A stretch of 64,000 bases of DNA. Origin: Lysobacter enzymogenes (GTDB lineage Bacteria; Pseudomonadota; Gammaproteobacteria; Xanthomonadales; Xanthomonadaceae). The notes under the pieces are model-generated. The model searched no databases and was not told the DNA's origin. It saw only the letters and a program-made list of their open reading frames with translations. A program made the translations under genes and the position numbers. Shown one piece after another: positions 36,685 to 45,617 of the stretch; the first letter of the stretch is position 1, and every line of letters begins with the position of its first letter. The stretch covers positions 289,464 through 353,463 of the forward strand of contig NZ_FNOG01000004.1 in the NCBI RefSeq assembly GCF_900106525.1, written 5' to 3'.

Positions 36685-39239
36685 AGCCGCAAGCGCCCGC
36701 GGCCGACAGCGACCGCGGCGCCGCGGACGCGGCGCCGGTCGACGCGCTGGCCGCGATGCAAGCCGCGCTGGACGATCCGCAACTGCCCGCGCACCTGCGC
36801 GCGCAACTCGAACGCGCCGCCGACGCGCTGCGCGGCGAGCGCCACCACGCCGCGCTGTACCGCGAAGCCTTCGACGCCATCCCCGATCTGGTCACCGTGC
36901 TCGACGAAGACGGCACGGTGGTGGAGATCAACCGCAACGGCATGGGCGCGCACCGGCGCCTGCGCGAGGACATCGTCGGCCAGCCGATCCACGTGCTCAA
37001 CCCGGAGCTGCCCGAAGACCACCTCGCGCCGGTGTGGGAAACCCTCAACCGCGGCGGCAGCTACATCATCGAGGTCACCAACAAACGCGGCGACGGCACC
37101 CGCTTCCCGGTGGAAGTGCATTCGGCCGGTTTCATCCACGACGGCGCGCGCCGGATCATCGCGGTCGCGCGCGACCTCAGCAGCCGCGAAGAGAGCGAGC
37201 TGCGCTTCCGCGAGCTGGTCGAGTCCATCGACCGCGGCCTGATCGTGCAGGACGACGCGCTGCGCATCGTCTACGCCAACAGCGCGGCGATGCGCCTGCT
37301 GTCGCTGCACAACGGCGACAGCATCGCCGAGGAACTGCGCTCCGGCGACTGGATGGTGGTGGACGAACGCGGCCACGAACTGCCGCCGGAGCACTACCCC
37401 TCGCGGCTGGCGCTGGACAGCGGCGCGGTGGTCAACAGCACCGTGCTCGGCCTCTACCACCGCGTGCGCCGCGAACTGATCTGGCTGTCGATCACCGCCG
37501 TACCGCAGTTCCCGCCCGGCGGCGACCGCCCGCACCAGGTGTTCGCGCTGTTCTCCAACATCACCGAACTCAAGCGCGACAGCGCCCTGTTCGACCGCGC
37601 CCAGGCCCTGGCCCAGATCGGCGGCTGGGAATGGGACGCCGGCCGCGACCGGCTGTATCTCACCTTCGAAGCCCAGCGTATCCTCGGCCGCGACCCCGCG
37701 CCGACCCGGATCGAGGAACTGATCGGCTGCCTGCTGCCGCTGGACCGCCACCGCCTGCGCAACACGCTCGAACGCACCCTCGCCGGCGGCCGTAGCCTGG
37801 ACCTGGAGCTGCAAGGCCTGCGCGCCGACGGCAGCGTGTTCTGGGTGCGCGCGATCGCCGACGCCGGCGTCGGCGACGTGGTCCGGCAAGTGCTGACCGG
37901 CACCCTGCAGGACATCACCGAACGCAAGCTCGAAGAAGAGCAGTTGCGCATCCAGGCGCGCAGCGATCCGCTCACCGGCCTGCTCAACCGCGACGCGGTG
38001 CAGGACGAACTCGAACGCCGACTGGACGCGTTCCCGCACGCGCCGCTGGCGGTGCTGTACATCGACCTGGACCGCTTCAAAGTGGTCAACGACATCCTCG
38101 GCCACGCCGCCGGCGACCGCCTGCTGGCCTCGGCCGCGCGCCGCATCCGCCACGCGGTCGGCGACCGCGCCCAGATCGCCCGCTTCGGCGGCGACGAATT
38201 CCTGGTGGTGTGCTCGCTCGACGGCGACCCGACCCACGCCGAGCGCCTGGCCGACGCGATCCTGGCGATCTTCGGCGACACCTTCCGCGTCGACGGCGAG
38301 GAATTCACCATCACCGCCAGCATCGGCATCGCCCAGTCGCCGCTGGACGGCCGCACCGCGCAGCAGCTGATCCAGAGCGCCGACGTGGCCATGTACGACA
38401 GCAAGCGCCGCGGCCGCAACAGCTGGCAGGCCTTCACCCCGGAACTGGCCGAACAGCAATTGCATCGCCTGCAACTGGAAACCCACCTGCGCCGGGCCGT
38501 GCACAACGACGAGTTCCACCTGGTCTACCAGCCGCAGGTGAACCTGCACGACGGCCGCGTGGTCGCCGCCGAGGCCCTGATCCGCTGGCGCAACCGCTCG
38601 CTCGGCGAGATGAGCCCGGACCGCTTCATCGACCACGCCGAAACCACCGGCGACATCGTCGGCATCGGCGGCTGGGTGCTGCACGAAGCCTGCCGCCAGC
38701 TGCGCCAATGGCGCGACCAGGGCCTGGCCATCGAGCGCATCGCGGTCAACGTCTCCTATCGCCAGTTCCTCGGCGACGACCTCGGCCACACCGTCGCCGC
38801 CGCGCTGGCCGCGCACGGCCTGCCCGGCAGCGCGCTGGAGCTGGAATTCACCGAGCGCGTGCTGATCGAAGACGCGCCCGACACCGTGCGCACCTTCGCC
38901 CGCTTGCGCGAACTCGGGGTCAGCCTGTCGATCGACGATTTCGGCGAGGGCTACAGCGCGCTCAACTACATCCGCCGCCTGCCGATCCACGGGCTCAAGC
39001 TCAGCCAACTGTTCGTGCAGGGCGTGCCGGACAACCAGTCCGATGTCGCGGTCTGCCAGGCGGTGACCGGCATCGCCCGCAGCCTCGGCCTGGGCCTGGT
39101 GGCCGAAGGCGTGGAAACCCAGCGCCAGCGCGCGTTCCTGCGCGAACTGGGCGTGCTGATCGGCCAGGGCTTCCTGTTCGCGCCCGGCCTGGCGCCGGAC
39201 GAACTGCGCGATTACTGCCTGGCGCAAACGCCGCACTGA
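36681..39239 (+). CDS. PAS-GGDEF-EAL cyclic-di-GMP enzyme
   Basis: An 852-residue sensor. Three PAS-type segments (about 45-165, 170-295, 300-425) are followed by a GGDEF diguanylate cyclase ([10 protein letters not shown] at about 501-510) and an EAL phosphodiesterase ([10 protein letters not shown] near 630, [41 protein letters not shown]). Both signature motifs are intact. In the EAL domain, LKIDxxFV reads LKLSQLFV, so Lys is kept but Asp is lost; the activity balance is uncertain. There is no membrane helix, so it senses a cytoplasmic signal. The GTG at 36681 overlaps the liuE stop (GTGA), linking c-di-GMP turnover to leucine catabolism at least in expression. Confidence 0.92.
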   Translation: MKPQAPAADSDRGAADAAPVDALAAMQAALDDPQLPAHLRAQLERAADALRGERHHAALYREAFDAIPDLVTVLDEDGTVVEINRNGMGAHRRLREDIVGQPIHVLNPELPEDHLAPVWETLNRGGSYIIEVTNKRGDGTRFPVEVHSAGFIHDGARRIIAVARDLSSREESELRFRELVESIDRGLIVQDDALRIVYANSAAMRLLSLHNGDSIAEELRSGDWMVVDERGHELPPEHYPSRLALDSGAVVNSTVLGLYHRVRRELIWLSITAVPQFPPGGDRPHQVFALFSNITELKRDSALFDRAQALAQIGGWEWDAGRDRLYLTFEAQRILGRDPAPTRIEELIGCLLPLDRHRLRNTLERTLAGGRSLDLELQGLRADGSVFWVRAIADAGVGDVVRQVLTGTLQDITERKLEEEQLRIQARSDPLTGLLNRDAVQDELERRLDAFPHAPLAVLYIDLDRFKVVNDILGHAAGDRLLASAARRIRHAVGDRAQIARFGGDEFLVVCSLDGDPTHAERLADAILAIFGDTFRVDGEEFTITASIGIAQSPLDGRTAQQLIQSADVAMYDSKRRGRNSWQAFTPELAEQQLHRLQLETHLRRAVHNDEFHLVYQPQVNLHDGRVVAAEALIRWRNRSLGEMSPDRFIDHAETTGDIVGIGGWVLHEACRQLRQWRDQGLAIERIAVNVSYRQFLGDDLGHTVAAALAAHGLPGSALELEFTERVLIEDAPDTVRTFARLRELGVSLSIDDFGEGYSALNYIRRLPIHGLKLSQLFVQGVPDNQSDVAVCQAVTGIARSLGLGLVAEGVETQRQRAFLRELGVLIGQGFLFAPGLAPDELRDYCLAQTPH

Positions 39240-39261
39240 CCCGCGCAAGCCGCGTATCCGA

Positions 39262-39347
39262 CTGTAGGAGCTGCGCGAGCTGCGACCGCGACATCCGGCG
39301 TGCGTCGCAAGCGAGGTTTCGCGGTCGCAGCTTGCGCAGCTCCTACA
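39262..39347. repeat. GTAG/SMAG-like repeat, inverted pair with private stem variant
   Basis: Plus copy (39262-39290) and minus copy (39318-39347), both with the stem GAGCTGCGCGAGCTGC (GCAGCT in place of GCGGCG), the only copies in the window so altered. They lie between convergent genes. Confidence 0.85.
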
Positions 39348-39380
39348 GTCGGACTTCCGTTGTCCTGGCGATCATTGCGA

Positions 39381-39410
39381 CGAAGCGCTCCGCCGCGGCG
39401 GAGCGCTTCG
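39381..39410. terminator. Long GC hairpin between convergent genes
   Basis: CGAAGCGCTCCGCC followed by its complement with GC at the centre: about 14 bp of perfect stem, 11 nt past the stop of the Cys-rich peptide gene. No T-run. It may end transcription on either strand. Confidence 0.55.
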
Positions 39411-39421
39411 CGCCGCAGCAC

Positions 39422-39610
39422 TTACGGAATCATGCAACAGCTATGGCGGTCGCCACCGTAAGTGCAACCGGCCCGGCACGTACAGCCGGTTTCCGGGCTC
39501 ACGCACTTGCCGTCGACGAAGGTGGGCTGCACCGCCACCGCACCGAAGCTGAAAGACCCTGCGATAGCGAACGCCAGCAGCGCCGACTTCATCCGCGAAC
39601 CGATCTTCAT
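39422..39610 (-). CDS. Small secreted cysteine-rich peptide
   Basis: A 62-residue product: signal peptide MKIGSRMKSALLAFAIAGSF to about residue 27 (AVA), then a 35-residue mature part with six Cys (36, 43, 45, 49, 58, 59) in a C-x6-C-x-C-x3-C-x8-CC pattern (CTCRAGCTYGGDRHSCCMIP). Start ATG 39610 is preceded by AGGAGACGC, a good ribosome site; longer frames have no signal peptide at the start. The density of Cys suggests disulphides in the periplasm or outside. I do not recognise the family; it is different from the pair at 45341-45833. Confidence 0.75.
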   Translation of the reverse strand: MKIGSRMKSALLAFAIAGSFSFGAVAVQPTFVDGKCVSPETGCTCRAGCTYGGDRHSCCMIP

Positions 39611-39968
39611 TTGCGTCTCCTGATGGGAACCGCGCGCAACCGTCCCTGGCCCGCAACGCGGCGGCTTGAGAGCGACCTCCTTGTCCGGTTCGGTACGACG
39701 GGGGGAGTACGGCACTGCGAACGCGACGCGCCCGCACCGGAGCCGAGGGCCAGCCTGCCAGAGGCCGGCGCGGCCGCATGCAAGGGCGACGCGCATGCAA
39801 TGCCAAGCCGCACAGGCCGTCACGTTCGCGCGCGCCGCGGGGGCGGTGGCGCGCGGTGCGGCGCCATGGCGAGAACGCGATGAGTCCTCGCACGATCGTT
39901 CGTCGCGAGCCCGGTCCGTGAAGGATCGGCCCGCGAATATCCAGCCGGAAAAAACCCGCCGGAAGAAC
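39611..39968. other. Gap without recognised features
   Basis: These 358 bp between two minus-strand genes have no repeat or credible coding frame. Frames extending the peptide gene upstream lack a signal or ribosome site. It should contain the peptide promoter, which I could not place. Confidence 0.45.
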
Positions 39969-40499
39969 TCAGTCCTTGAAACAGCCGCCCAGCAGCGGAT
40001 TCAGCACGCCGCCGATCTTCTGCGCCGCGAGCGGATTGGACGACACCGTCGCTGCGCGCAGCTTCTTGTACGCCGGCGAATCCATGACCGCCTTGGCCCG
40101 CGCCCACTCGTCCGGGGTGAAAGCCTTGTCCGGATCGGCGTTGACCAGCATCGCCGCCTGGTACTTGGCGCCGAGCGCGCTGGCGTAGAAGGTTTCCAGC
40201 GCGGCGCGGTCCTCGGCGCCGAGGCTGGCCTCGATCACCTGCTGCACCGGCGCGGCCACCGCGTCGGGGGCGATGGCCTGCACGCACTGGATCTGCGCCG
40301 GCTTGGCGCTGCGATCCTGCTGCGCGCCCTGGCGGATGCCGGCGAGGATGCCCGCCGACACCGCGCGCGCGGTGGCGCTGGCGGCCGGTGCGGCATCGGC
40401 GGGCTTGGCCGGCGCCGGCACCGCCGGTTCGAGCGCATGCGCGGCGAAGGCGGCGCTCAGGAGGACGGACAGCGACAACAGCGAGGCGGCGCGGAGCAT
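39969..40499 (-). CDS. Exported protein of unknown function
   Basis: A 176-residue product with a signal peptide (MLRAASLLSLSVLLSAAFAA, cleavage near AHA), an Ala/Pro linker and a helical domain (VQQVIEASLGAEDRAALETF, FTPDEWARAKAVMDSPAYKK). Two Cys (about 72 and 173) may pair. The C-terminal region resembles DUF2059-like periplasmic helical domains, but the match is only by eye. It is 101 nt downstream of the aminotransferase gene on the same strand. Confidence 0.7.
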   Translation of the reverse strand: MLRAASLLSLSVLLSAAFAAHALEPAVPAPAKPADAAPAASATARAVSAGILAGIRQGAQQDRSAKPAQIQCVQAIAPDAVAAPVQQVIEASLGAEDRAALETFYASALGAKYQAAMLVNADPDKAFTPDEWARAKAVMDSPAYKKLRAATVSSNPLAAQKIGGVLNPLLGGCFKD

Positions 40500-40600
40500 G
40501 CGGTTTCCCGTGGCGGAAGCGGCCGCGCGACACGGCGGCGATGCCGGCGACGATACCGCAGCGGCCGCGCCGGGTCATGCCCCGCCGGCGCGGACGCCGC

Positions 40601-41434
40601 TCACGGCGCCTGCGCGGGCTCGGCGGCGAAGGCAGCGTGCAGCAGGCGCAGGAACTCCGGCGCCGGCGCCCAGGCGGTCTCGCCGATGCGGTTCACCGCC
40701 ACGCCGGGCGTCCACGAGTTCATCACCGCCGCGCCCTGCAGCGCCGGCAGATCGGCCTGCGTCAACGCCTGCTCGCGCTGCGGCACGCCCTGGCGTTCGA
40801 GCTGGCGGCGCACGATGCCCTGAGTGGTGCCGACCAGCATCGGCGCCTGCGGCCACACCACCGCCGCGCCGTCCCAGAACGCCAGATTCCAGATCGTCGC
40901 CTCGCTGAAACGGCCGGCGCGGTCGAGGAAGGCGGCATCGTCGAAGCCCGCGGCGATCGCGCGGCGCAAGTGATACGTCTTGGCGATTTCGCCCACGTGC
41001 TTGAGCTGCGGCAACACCCGCTCGTGCTCCACCGCGATCAGCGCCAACGGCCCGCGCGGCCCGTCGGACGGCGGCGCGGTGCGCACCAACACGCGCGGCG
41101 CGGCGCCGTCGTCGCCGGCGGTGAACTCGCCGGCCGGCTGGAATACGGTCGCGGTCAGCGACAGATCGGCCGGCGAATGGCGCAGCGCTTCGCGCAGATA
41201 CCCCAGCACGACGTCGTTGGGCACGGCGCGGCCGTACAGCTGCAGCGAGGCCTCGCGCAGCCGGCGCAAATGCAGATCGAGCCCGCGCACGCGGCCGTCG
41301 CGGACCTGCATCGCGGTGAAATGGGCGTGGCCGGCGAAGGCCAGCGGCGCCAGCGCGGCGGCATCGGCATCGCGGCCGTCGATCTGGGCCACGGCGGCGA
41401 AGCCGGCGGTTGCGGTAGTGGTGGAAACGGACAT
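40601..41434 (-). CDS. Class IV PLP-dependent aminotransferase
   Basis: The 277-residue enzyme belongs to fold-type IV (branched-chain/D-amino acid transaminases and aminodeoxychorismate lyase). The PLP Lys is Lys152 in HVGEIAKTYHLRR. The following Glu is in GRFSEATIWNLAFWDG, the phosphate-binding loop is VGTTQGIVRRQL and the C-terminal MNSWTPGVAVNRIG matches the class. The divergent LysR gene begins 101 nt away, suggesting a regulator-target pair. Whether it transaminates branched-chain amino acids or acts as a PabC-like lyase cannot be settled by motif. Confidence 0.82.
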   Translation of the reverse strand: MSVSTTTATAGFAAVAQIDGRDADAAALAPLAFAGHAHFTAMQVRDGRVRGLDLHLRRLREASLQLYGRAVPNDVVLGYLREALRHSPADLSLTATVFQPAGEFTAGDDGAAPRVLVRTAPPSDGPRGPLALIAVEHERVLPQLKHVGEIAKTYHLRRAIAAGFDDAAFLDRAGRFSEATIWNLAFWDGAAVVWPQAPMLVGTTQGIVRRQLERQGVPQREQALTQADLPALQGAAVMNSWTPGVAVNRIGETAWAPAPEFLRLLHAAFAAEPAQAP

Positions 41435-41535
41435 CGGAACACTCCGGGAGGACGATGCCGTGGACTATCGAAGATTGACCGCGCGCAGGGAAACGAGTAC
41501 TTCTCGGCCCACCGTTGAATTTCGCTTGAAGATCG

Positions 41536-42489
41536 ATGCCACGCTCCCTGCCGGGCACCCGCGCCCTGCGCACCTTCGACGCCGCCGCGCGGCATCTCAA
41601 CTTCACTCGCGCCGCCGAGGAAGTCGGGTTGACGCCGGCTGCGGTGAGCTACCAGATCAAGGAAATCGAAGAACAACTGGGCGTGACCCTGTTCGTGCGC
41701 AACAGCCGCAGCATCCAGCTCACCGCCGCCGGCGCCGAGTTGCACCGCGCCGCGGTCGAGGCGCTGGGCACGCTGCAGCGCGCGCTCGGCCGCGCCCAGC
41801 GGCTGGAGCGCGGCGACGGCCCGCTGCGGCTGTCGCTGAGCGCGCGCCTGGCCAGCAACTGGCTGCTGCCGCGGTTGCCGCGGTTCAAGGCCGCGCATCC
41901 GGATCTGGCGCTGAGCTTCGATGTCAGCGACGAGCTGCGCGACTTCGACGCCGACGGCATCGACCTGGCGATCCGCTTCGGCGCCGGCAACGACGCCGGC
42001 CTGCGCAGCGAGCGCCTGTTCGCGCCGACCATCGTCGCAGTGGCCAGCCCCGCCCTGCTTGAGCGCGCCGCGCCAATGCCGCAACCGCGCGATCTGCTCG
42101 AACGCGGCCTGTGCCTGAGCCACGTGGTCTGGCGCAGCGGCGAAATGGTCTGGCCGGCCTGGAACCAGTGGCTGGCCGCAGCCGGCATCGACGCCGCAGC
42201 GTTCGACGCCCACGCCTGCCTGGGGTTCGCCGATTCGGCGCACGTGGTCCAGGCCGCGCTCGACGGGCATGCGGTAGGGCTGGTCGAACTGGAACTGATC
42301 GACGCCGATCTCGCCCAGGGCCGGCTGGTGCGGCTGTTCGACGTTGCCGTGCCGATGCCGCGCGGTTACGCCTATCGCGTCGTCCACAGTGCGCAGCGCG
42401 ACGACGACGAGCGCATTGTCGCGCTGCGCGATTGGCTGGTGGCCGAGGCGGCGGCGATGACTACGGCCGCGCCCGACTTCCATCGCTAG
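41536..42489 (+). CDS. LysR-family transcriptional regulator (GcvA-like)
   Basis: A 317-residue regulator. Winged helix-turn-helix at about 5-65 (ALRTFDAAARHLNFTRAAEE, VSYQIKEIEEQLG, LFVRNSRSIQLTAAG), then a periplasmic-binding-protein-like effector domain. The start PRSLPGTRALRTFDAAARHL is typical of the GcvA subgroup. ATG 41536. It is divergent from the class IV aminotransferase; the shared 101-bp region is the likely operator. Confidence 0.9.
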   Translation: MPRSLPGTRALRTFDAAARHLNFTRAAEEVGLTPAAVSYQIKEIEEQLGVTLFVRNSRSIQLTAAGAELHRAAVEALGTLQRALGRAQRLERGDGPLRLSLSARLASNWLLPRLPRFKAAHPDLALSFDVSDELRDFDADGIDLAIRFGAGNDAGLRSERLFAPTIVAVASPALLERAAPMPQPRDLLERGLCLSHVVWRSGEMVWPAWNQWLAAAGIDAAAFDAHACLGFADSAHVVQAALDGHAVGLVELELIDADLAQGRLVRLFDVAVPMPRGYAYRVVHSAQRDDDERIVALRDWLVAEAAAMTTAAPDFHR

Positions 42490-42530
42490 CGCGCGCAGCG
42501 GCGTCAGTCAGCCAGTTGCGGCCGCGAATC

Positions 42531-43031
42531 TCACTCGCCCGCTTCCGCCACGCTCGCCGCCAGATCTTCGAGCAAATGCTGCTGCAACTGCGGATCCAGC
42601 TGGAAGAACCCGCGCGCGTTGAGGATGCGGTGATTGGGGTTCGGCCGATAACCGTCGGCGACGATGCGGCCATCGGCAACCTGGAACGCGCCGACGATGT
42701 CTTCCGGCGGCACCGCATCACCCGGCGTCTCGGCGCGGCCGTCGACGATCACCACCAAACCGTCGCCCTGTCGCTGCGCCTCAGCGATCAGCGCCGGCAG
42801 CGACGGCCCATGACGGGCGACGACCGCGTGCAGGAACTCGACGAACAACCGGTTGCGGGCGAAGTTGTCCGGCGCGATGCCGGGGCGCTCGGGATCGATG
42901 ATCTGGCCGACGATTTCCTGCGGCGCGATGCCGCGCGCGCCGAGTTGGTCTTGCGGGGTCAGGGTCACATAGGCGACCGGCCCGTCGGGCAGGACGACCT
43001 TGCACACCAGCATGGGCAGATCCGATGGCAT
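42531..43031 (-). CDS. Hypothetical cytoplasmic protein
   Basis: A 166-residue product (MPSDLPMLVCKVVLPDGPVA) with no signal or membrane helix. It has a central segment LVVIVDGRAETPGDAVPPED and an acidic helical end (QQHLLEDLAASVAEAGE). It reads minus, downstream of the ADP-ribosyltransferase-like gene by 206 nt. I do not recognise it. Its position downstream of a toxin-like gene could fit an immunity protein, but nothing in the sequence shows this. Confidence 0.65.
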   Translation of the reverse strand: MPSDLPMLVCKVVLPDGPVAYVTLTPQDQLGARGIAPQEIVGQIIDPERPGIAPDNFARNRLFVEFLHAVVARHGPSLPALIAEAQRQGDGLVVIVDGRAETPGDAVPPEDIVGAFQVADGRIVADGYRPNPNHRILNARGFFQLDPQLQQHLLEDLAASVAEAGE

Positions 43032-43237
43032 GCGCGCTCCGGCGTGGCGATGCGCCGCGACGCTGCGGCGCGCGCCATCCTAGCCCGCCGCGCGGCCTCG
43101 CGCACGGCCCGCGACGCGGGCGATGGGCCGGTGCGGGCCGCAGTGCGCTCGCCGGGGTTTCCGCTGGGCGCCGTGCCGCGTTCGTCGTGCGATTGCGGCG
43201 GGAACGCCGAAGCCTTCCCGCCGCCGCAGCCGTCGCC

Positions 43238-43831
43238 TCAGAACGCTACCCAAGGCCGGTTGCCGGTGCCCGGGTCGTCGGTGCCCGGCACGCAGTAATG
43301 GGTGATGTAGGCCAGCGGAATCGAGGTCAGAAACGCCAGCTCCACGCCAGGATCGGCCATGCCGCCGCAAATGCCGAACAGGTTCGAGGCCGCCAACGTG
43401 GCGCCGTCGAAGAACACGTTGGCGCCGACCCGGCTCTGCAGCAGGGTCGGATTGTTCCCGACCGCCGTCACCGCGCCGGTGCCGGCGGCCTGCACGTTGA
43501 GCGTGAACGACATCCGGTAGACATAGCTGCTGGAATAGCCGCCGCACTGGGGCGAACTGTCGGTCGAAACGTGCACCGTGCGCTCGTTCTTCTCGACCTT
43601 GATGTCGCGCAGCACGTCGATCAGCTTCACCGTGTTGGTGTTCAGCAGCGTCTGCAGCGACGACTGGCTCGCCGGCGGCGGCAACTGCGGCGCCGGCGTG
43701 CGCGGCGCGATGCAACGGGTGATGATGCCGCGGCCGGTGGCAGCGGTGGTGACCACGCGCGGATTGAAACCGCCGGCGGCGTGGATCTGCTGCGGCGTGC
43801 GGCTGTCGCCGCGGTAGATGTCGATGGGCAT
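43238..43831 (-). CDS. ADP-ribosyltransferase-like protein related to cholera/pertussis toxin catalytic domains
   Basis: A 197-residue protein whose first residues, MPIDIYRGDSRTPQQIHAAG, match the start of cholera-toxin A and pertussis-toxin S1 catalytic domains (YRxDSRPPxEI). Arg7 would be the NAD-binding Arg. A VSTD segment at 88-91 followed by YVYRMSFTL fits the second block (STS, then YIYEV). The third block ELAFLTSIPLAYI at 164-176 aligns with EVSALGGIP, placing the catalytic Glu at 164; the usual first Glu of ExE is Gly162 here. No signal peptide. ATG 43831 follows GGAGCG. Mono-ADP-ribosylation of a host or competitor protein is inferred, not shown. Confidence 0.72.
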   Translation of the reverse strand: MPIDIYRGDSRTPQQIHAAGGFNPRVVTTAATGRGIITRCIAPRTPAPQLPPPASQSSLQTLLNTNTVKLIDVLRDIKVEKNERTVHVSTDSSPQCGGYSSSYVYRMSFTLNVQAAGTGAVTAVGNNPTLLQSRVGANVFFDGATLAASNLFGICGGMADPGVELAFLTSIPLAYITHYCVPGTDDPGTGNRPWVAF

Positions 43832-44079
43832 GGAACGCTCCGAGTGGCGCGGCCGGCGGCCGCTGGGAAGGACGCGAGATGGAGCCCGCGGATGGCGCGG
43901 CGCCACAGTGCACATCGGTTCCAACGTGTCGGGCCGGGGAGCGTGAATTCAGCGGAACACGGCCCGCTGCGCCGACGCTGCACGCGCCGAGCCGCCATCG
44001 ACGTTCCGTGCCATCGGCTATCGCCGGAGCCTCCGGCGCCATGGACTCTTCAAGAAGATCGCGATCGGCGCGCGCCGTC

Positions 44080-45108
44080 TCAGCGGCGGAAATCCTGCAC
44101 GCTGTCGCCGCGCCCGAGCGCAAGGAGTCTCGCGCCGATCTCGTCCATCCATTGCGCCTCGCTACGCCGGGTCGCCCAGCCGTAGGTGCACGCAAACAAC
44201 AATGGCCGATTATCGAACGCCGAAATCAGCAGGTCGTTGAGGGAATCCGTGGCGATGGGGCGGCGCCCCGGAAGTCCCAGCGCCAGATCCTCCGCGTGCC
44301 GGGCGACGGTGCCCAGAACGCGTTGCTGGGCCTCGGGATCGCGTTCATGAGCCTGCTGGTACACCGAGTGGGCGACCAACAGGTCCGGCGCACGCTCTTC
44401 CAGCAACGCAGCCCGCAATCGCGCATGTCCATCCACAATGACGTAAGCCTCCAGGCAACTGAGATACCACAGCAGCACCGGCGGCAAGGCGCCCTCTCTG
44501 GATTTCTTGCGCCACCATGCGATTCTCCCCTCGTCGGCCTCGGTCAATGCGCGCAGGTTCAGTACTTCGCGGCGCGGACGCCACCAGTCCAGGTAGATCA
44601 AGGGATCCTCGCGCAGCGCCTCACGCAGGTTCTCGACCCAACGATAGCGATAAGGCTCCATTCCGCGCAGGGGCCCAGTCTCGAAGCGCCAGTCGTCGGT
44701 TACCACATGCGCCCCCAGCAGCACCCAATCGCCCGAATGCAGGAACGACGCAGGACCGTCGGCCAAGGCGCGTGCGAAAACGCGACTCCAACTGGCCATG
44801 CGCTGCCCCGGTTCGAGGTCCGCATGTCGTTGTACCGTCGCAGAATCCAGCGCGGATGCCGGCACCGGCGACGCCATCGCCGCATCGCTGCGCAGTAAGT
44901 GGACTCCGTCATACCCTTTTTCCTGGCGAGCCCACCAACGCACCAACGGTTCGTCGGATCCGACAGAGTCTTGCACCAGGCGCAACCAACCATCGACGCC
45001 GCTTTCCAGGCGCAAGGCCGGCTTGCGAAAACCGGGCTCGCGCTCGCCGCACCGGATTTCCAAGCCGACCCAACTGCCTTTATCGCTCTCGATATCCTTC
45101 CAATACAT
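44080..45108 (-). CDS. Protein with a ParB/sulfiredoxin-like domain
   Basis: A 342-residue cytoplasmic protein. The first 200 residues are unassigned (MYWKDIESDKGSWVGLEIRC, Trp-rich). In the second half, LIYLDWWRPRREVLNLRALT is followed by AYVIVDGHARLRAALLEERA (about 243-262), the DGHxRLxAA signature of the ParB N-terminal/Srx fold, which binds CTP or ATP in known members. No DNA-binding helix-turn-helix is seen. ATG 45108 follows GGAGCTTCAAGG. It lies upstream of the ADP-ribosyltransferase-like gene on the same strand (248-nt gap). Confidence 0.7.
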   Translation of the reverse strand: MYWKDIESDKGSWVGLEIRCGEREPGFRKPALRLESGVDGWLRLVQDSVGSDEPLVRWWARQEKGYDGVHLLRSDAAMASPVPASALDSATVQRHADLEPGQRMASWSRVFARALADGPASFLHSGDWVLLGAHVVTDDWRFETGPLRGMEPYRYRWVENLREALREDPLIYLDWWRPRREVLNLRALTEADEGRIAWWRKKSREGALPPVLLWYLSCLEAYVIVDGHARLRAALLEERAPDLLVAHSVYQQAHERDPEAQQRVLGTVARHAEDLALGLPGRRPIATDSLNDLLISAFDNRPLLFACTYGWATRRSEAQWMDEIGARLLALGRGDSVQDFRR

Positions 45109-45340
45109 CCTTGAAGCTCCTTTCAAGCCGGGTCGGTGCCAGTGCACCGGACTGGTGTCGAGTCCGTCGTCGGCAGCAAAGCGTTTCTGGGCCCGCTGAG
45201 CCCTGCGGCATCTTGCTCCGGGAAAACTGCGCTTTCCAGCACAAATCGCATCAGCCGTCGCTCCTAGCATGGACCGGCCGCGCAAGCACCGCCCTGCCGG
45301 GCGACTGCCAGCGGCATCGCCACTTTCCAGGAGGTTTCCG

Positions 45341-45544
45341 ATGAAGCAAGGAACGATCCGCATCGCCCTGTCCGTGTTCGCGTTCGGTCTGGCGTTCTGC
45401 GCCGTCGCAGCGCCGACCAATCCGTGCCAGATCTGCGAAGACAACTACACGCGCTGCATGACCGGCACCGACACCAGCAAGTGCTGGAGCACCTACTTCG
45501 GCTGCATGCGCCGCGGCGACGGCCAGCATCCCTGCCCGCTGTAA
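45341..45544 (+). CDS. Secreted six-cysteine peptide, first of a tandem pair
   Basis: A 67-residue product. Signal peptide to about residue 24 (FCAVAA), then a 43-residue mature part with six Cys at 29, 32, 39, 48, 55 and 65 and the end GDGQHPCPL. The framework C-x2-C-x6-C-x8-C-x6-C-x9-C is shared with the next gene. Start ATG 45341 has a strong AGGAGG site. I do not recognise the family. Likely disulphide-bonded in the periplasm or medium. Confidence 0.78.
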   Translation: MKQGTIRIALSVFAFGLAFCAVAAPTNPCQICEDNYTRCMTGTDTSKCWSTYFGCMRRGDGQHPCPL

Positions 45545-45557
45545 TCCCGATCCGCCC

Positions 45558-45590
45558 GCCGCCCGCGCGGAACCGTTCCGCGCGGGCGGC
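45558..45590 (+). terminator. Very long GC hairpin between the two peptide genes
   Basis: GCCGCCCGCGCGGAAC pairs perfectly with GTTCCGCGCGGGCGGC around a central C (about 15 bp effective stem). It lies 14 nt after the first peptide stop and 27 nt before the second start, with no T-run. It may be a processing or attenuation site or a partial terminator. Confidence 0.55.
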
Positions 45591-45617
45591 GCGTCCCTGT
45601 CTTGCAAGGAGGCTTCG

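Noticed and set aside
42531-43031. Immunity protein for the toxin-like gene
   Set aside because: Position alone suggests it; no sequence evidence, and the gap is 206 nt. Kept as hypothetical.
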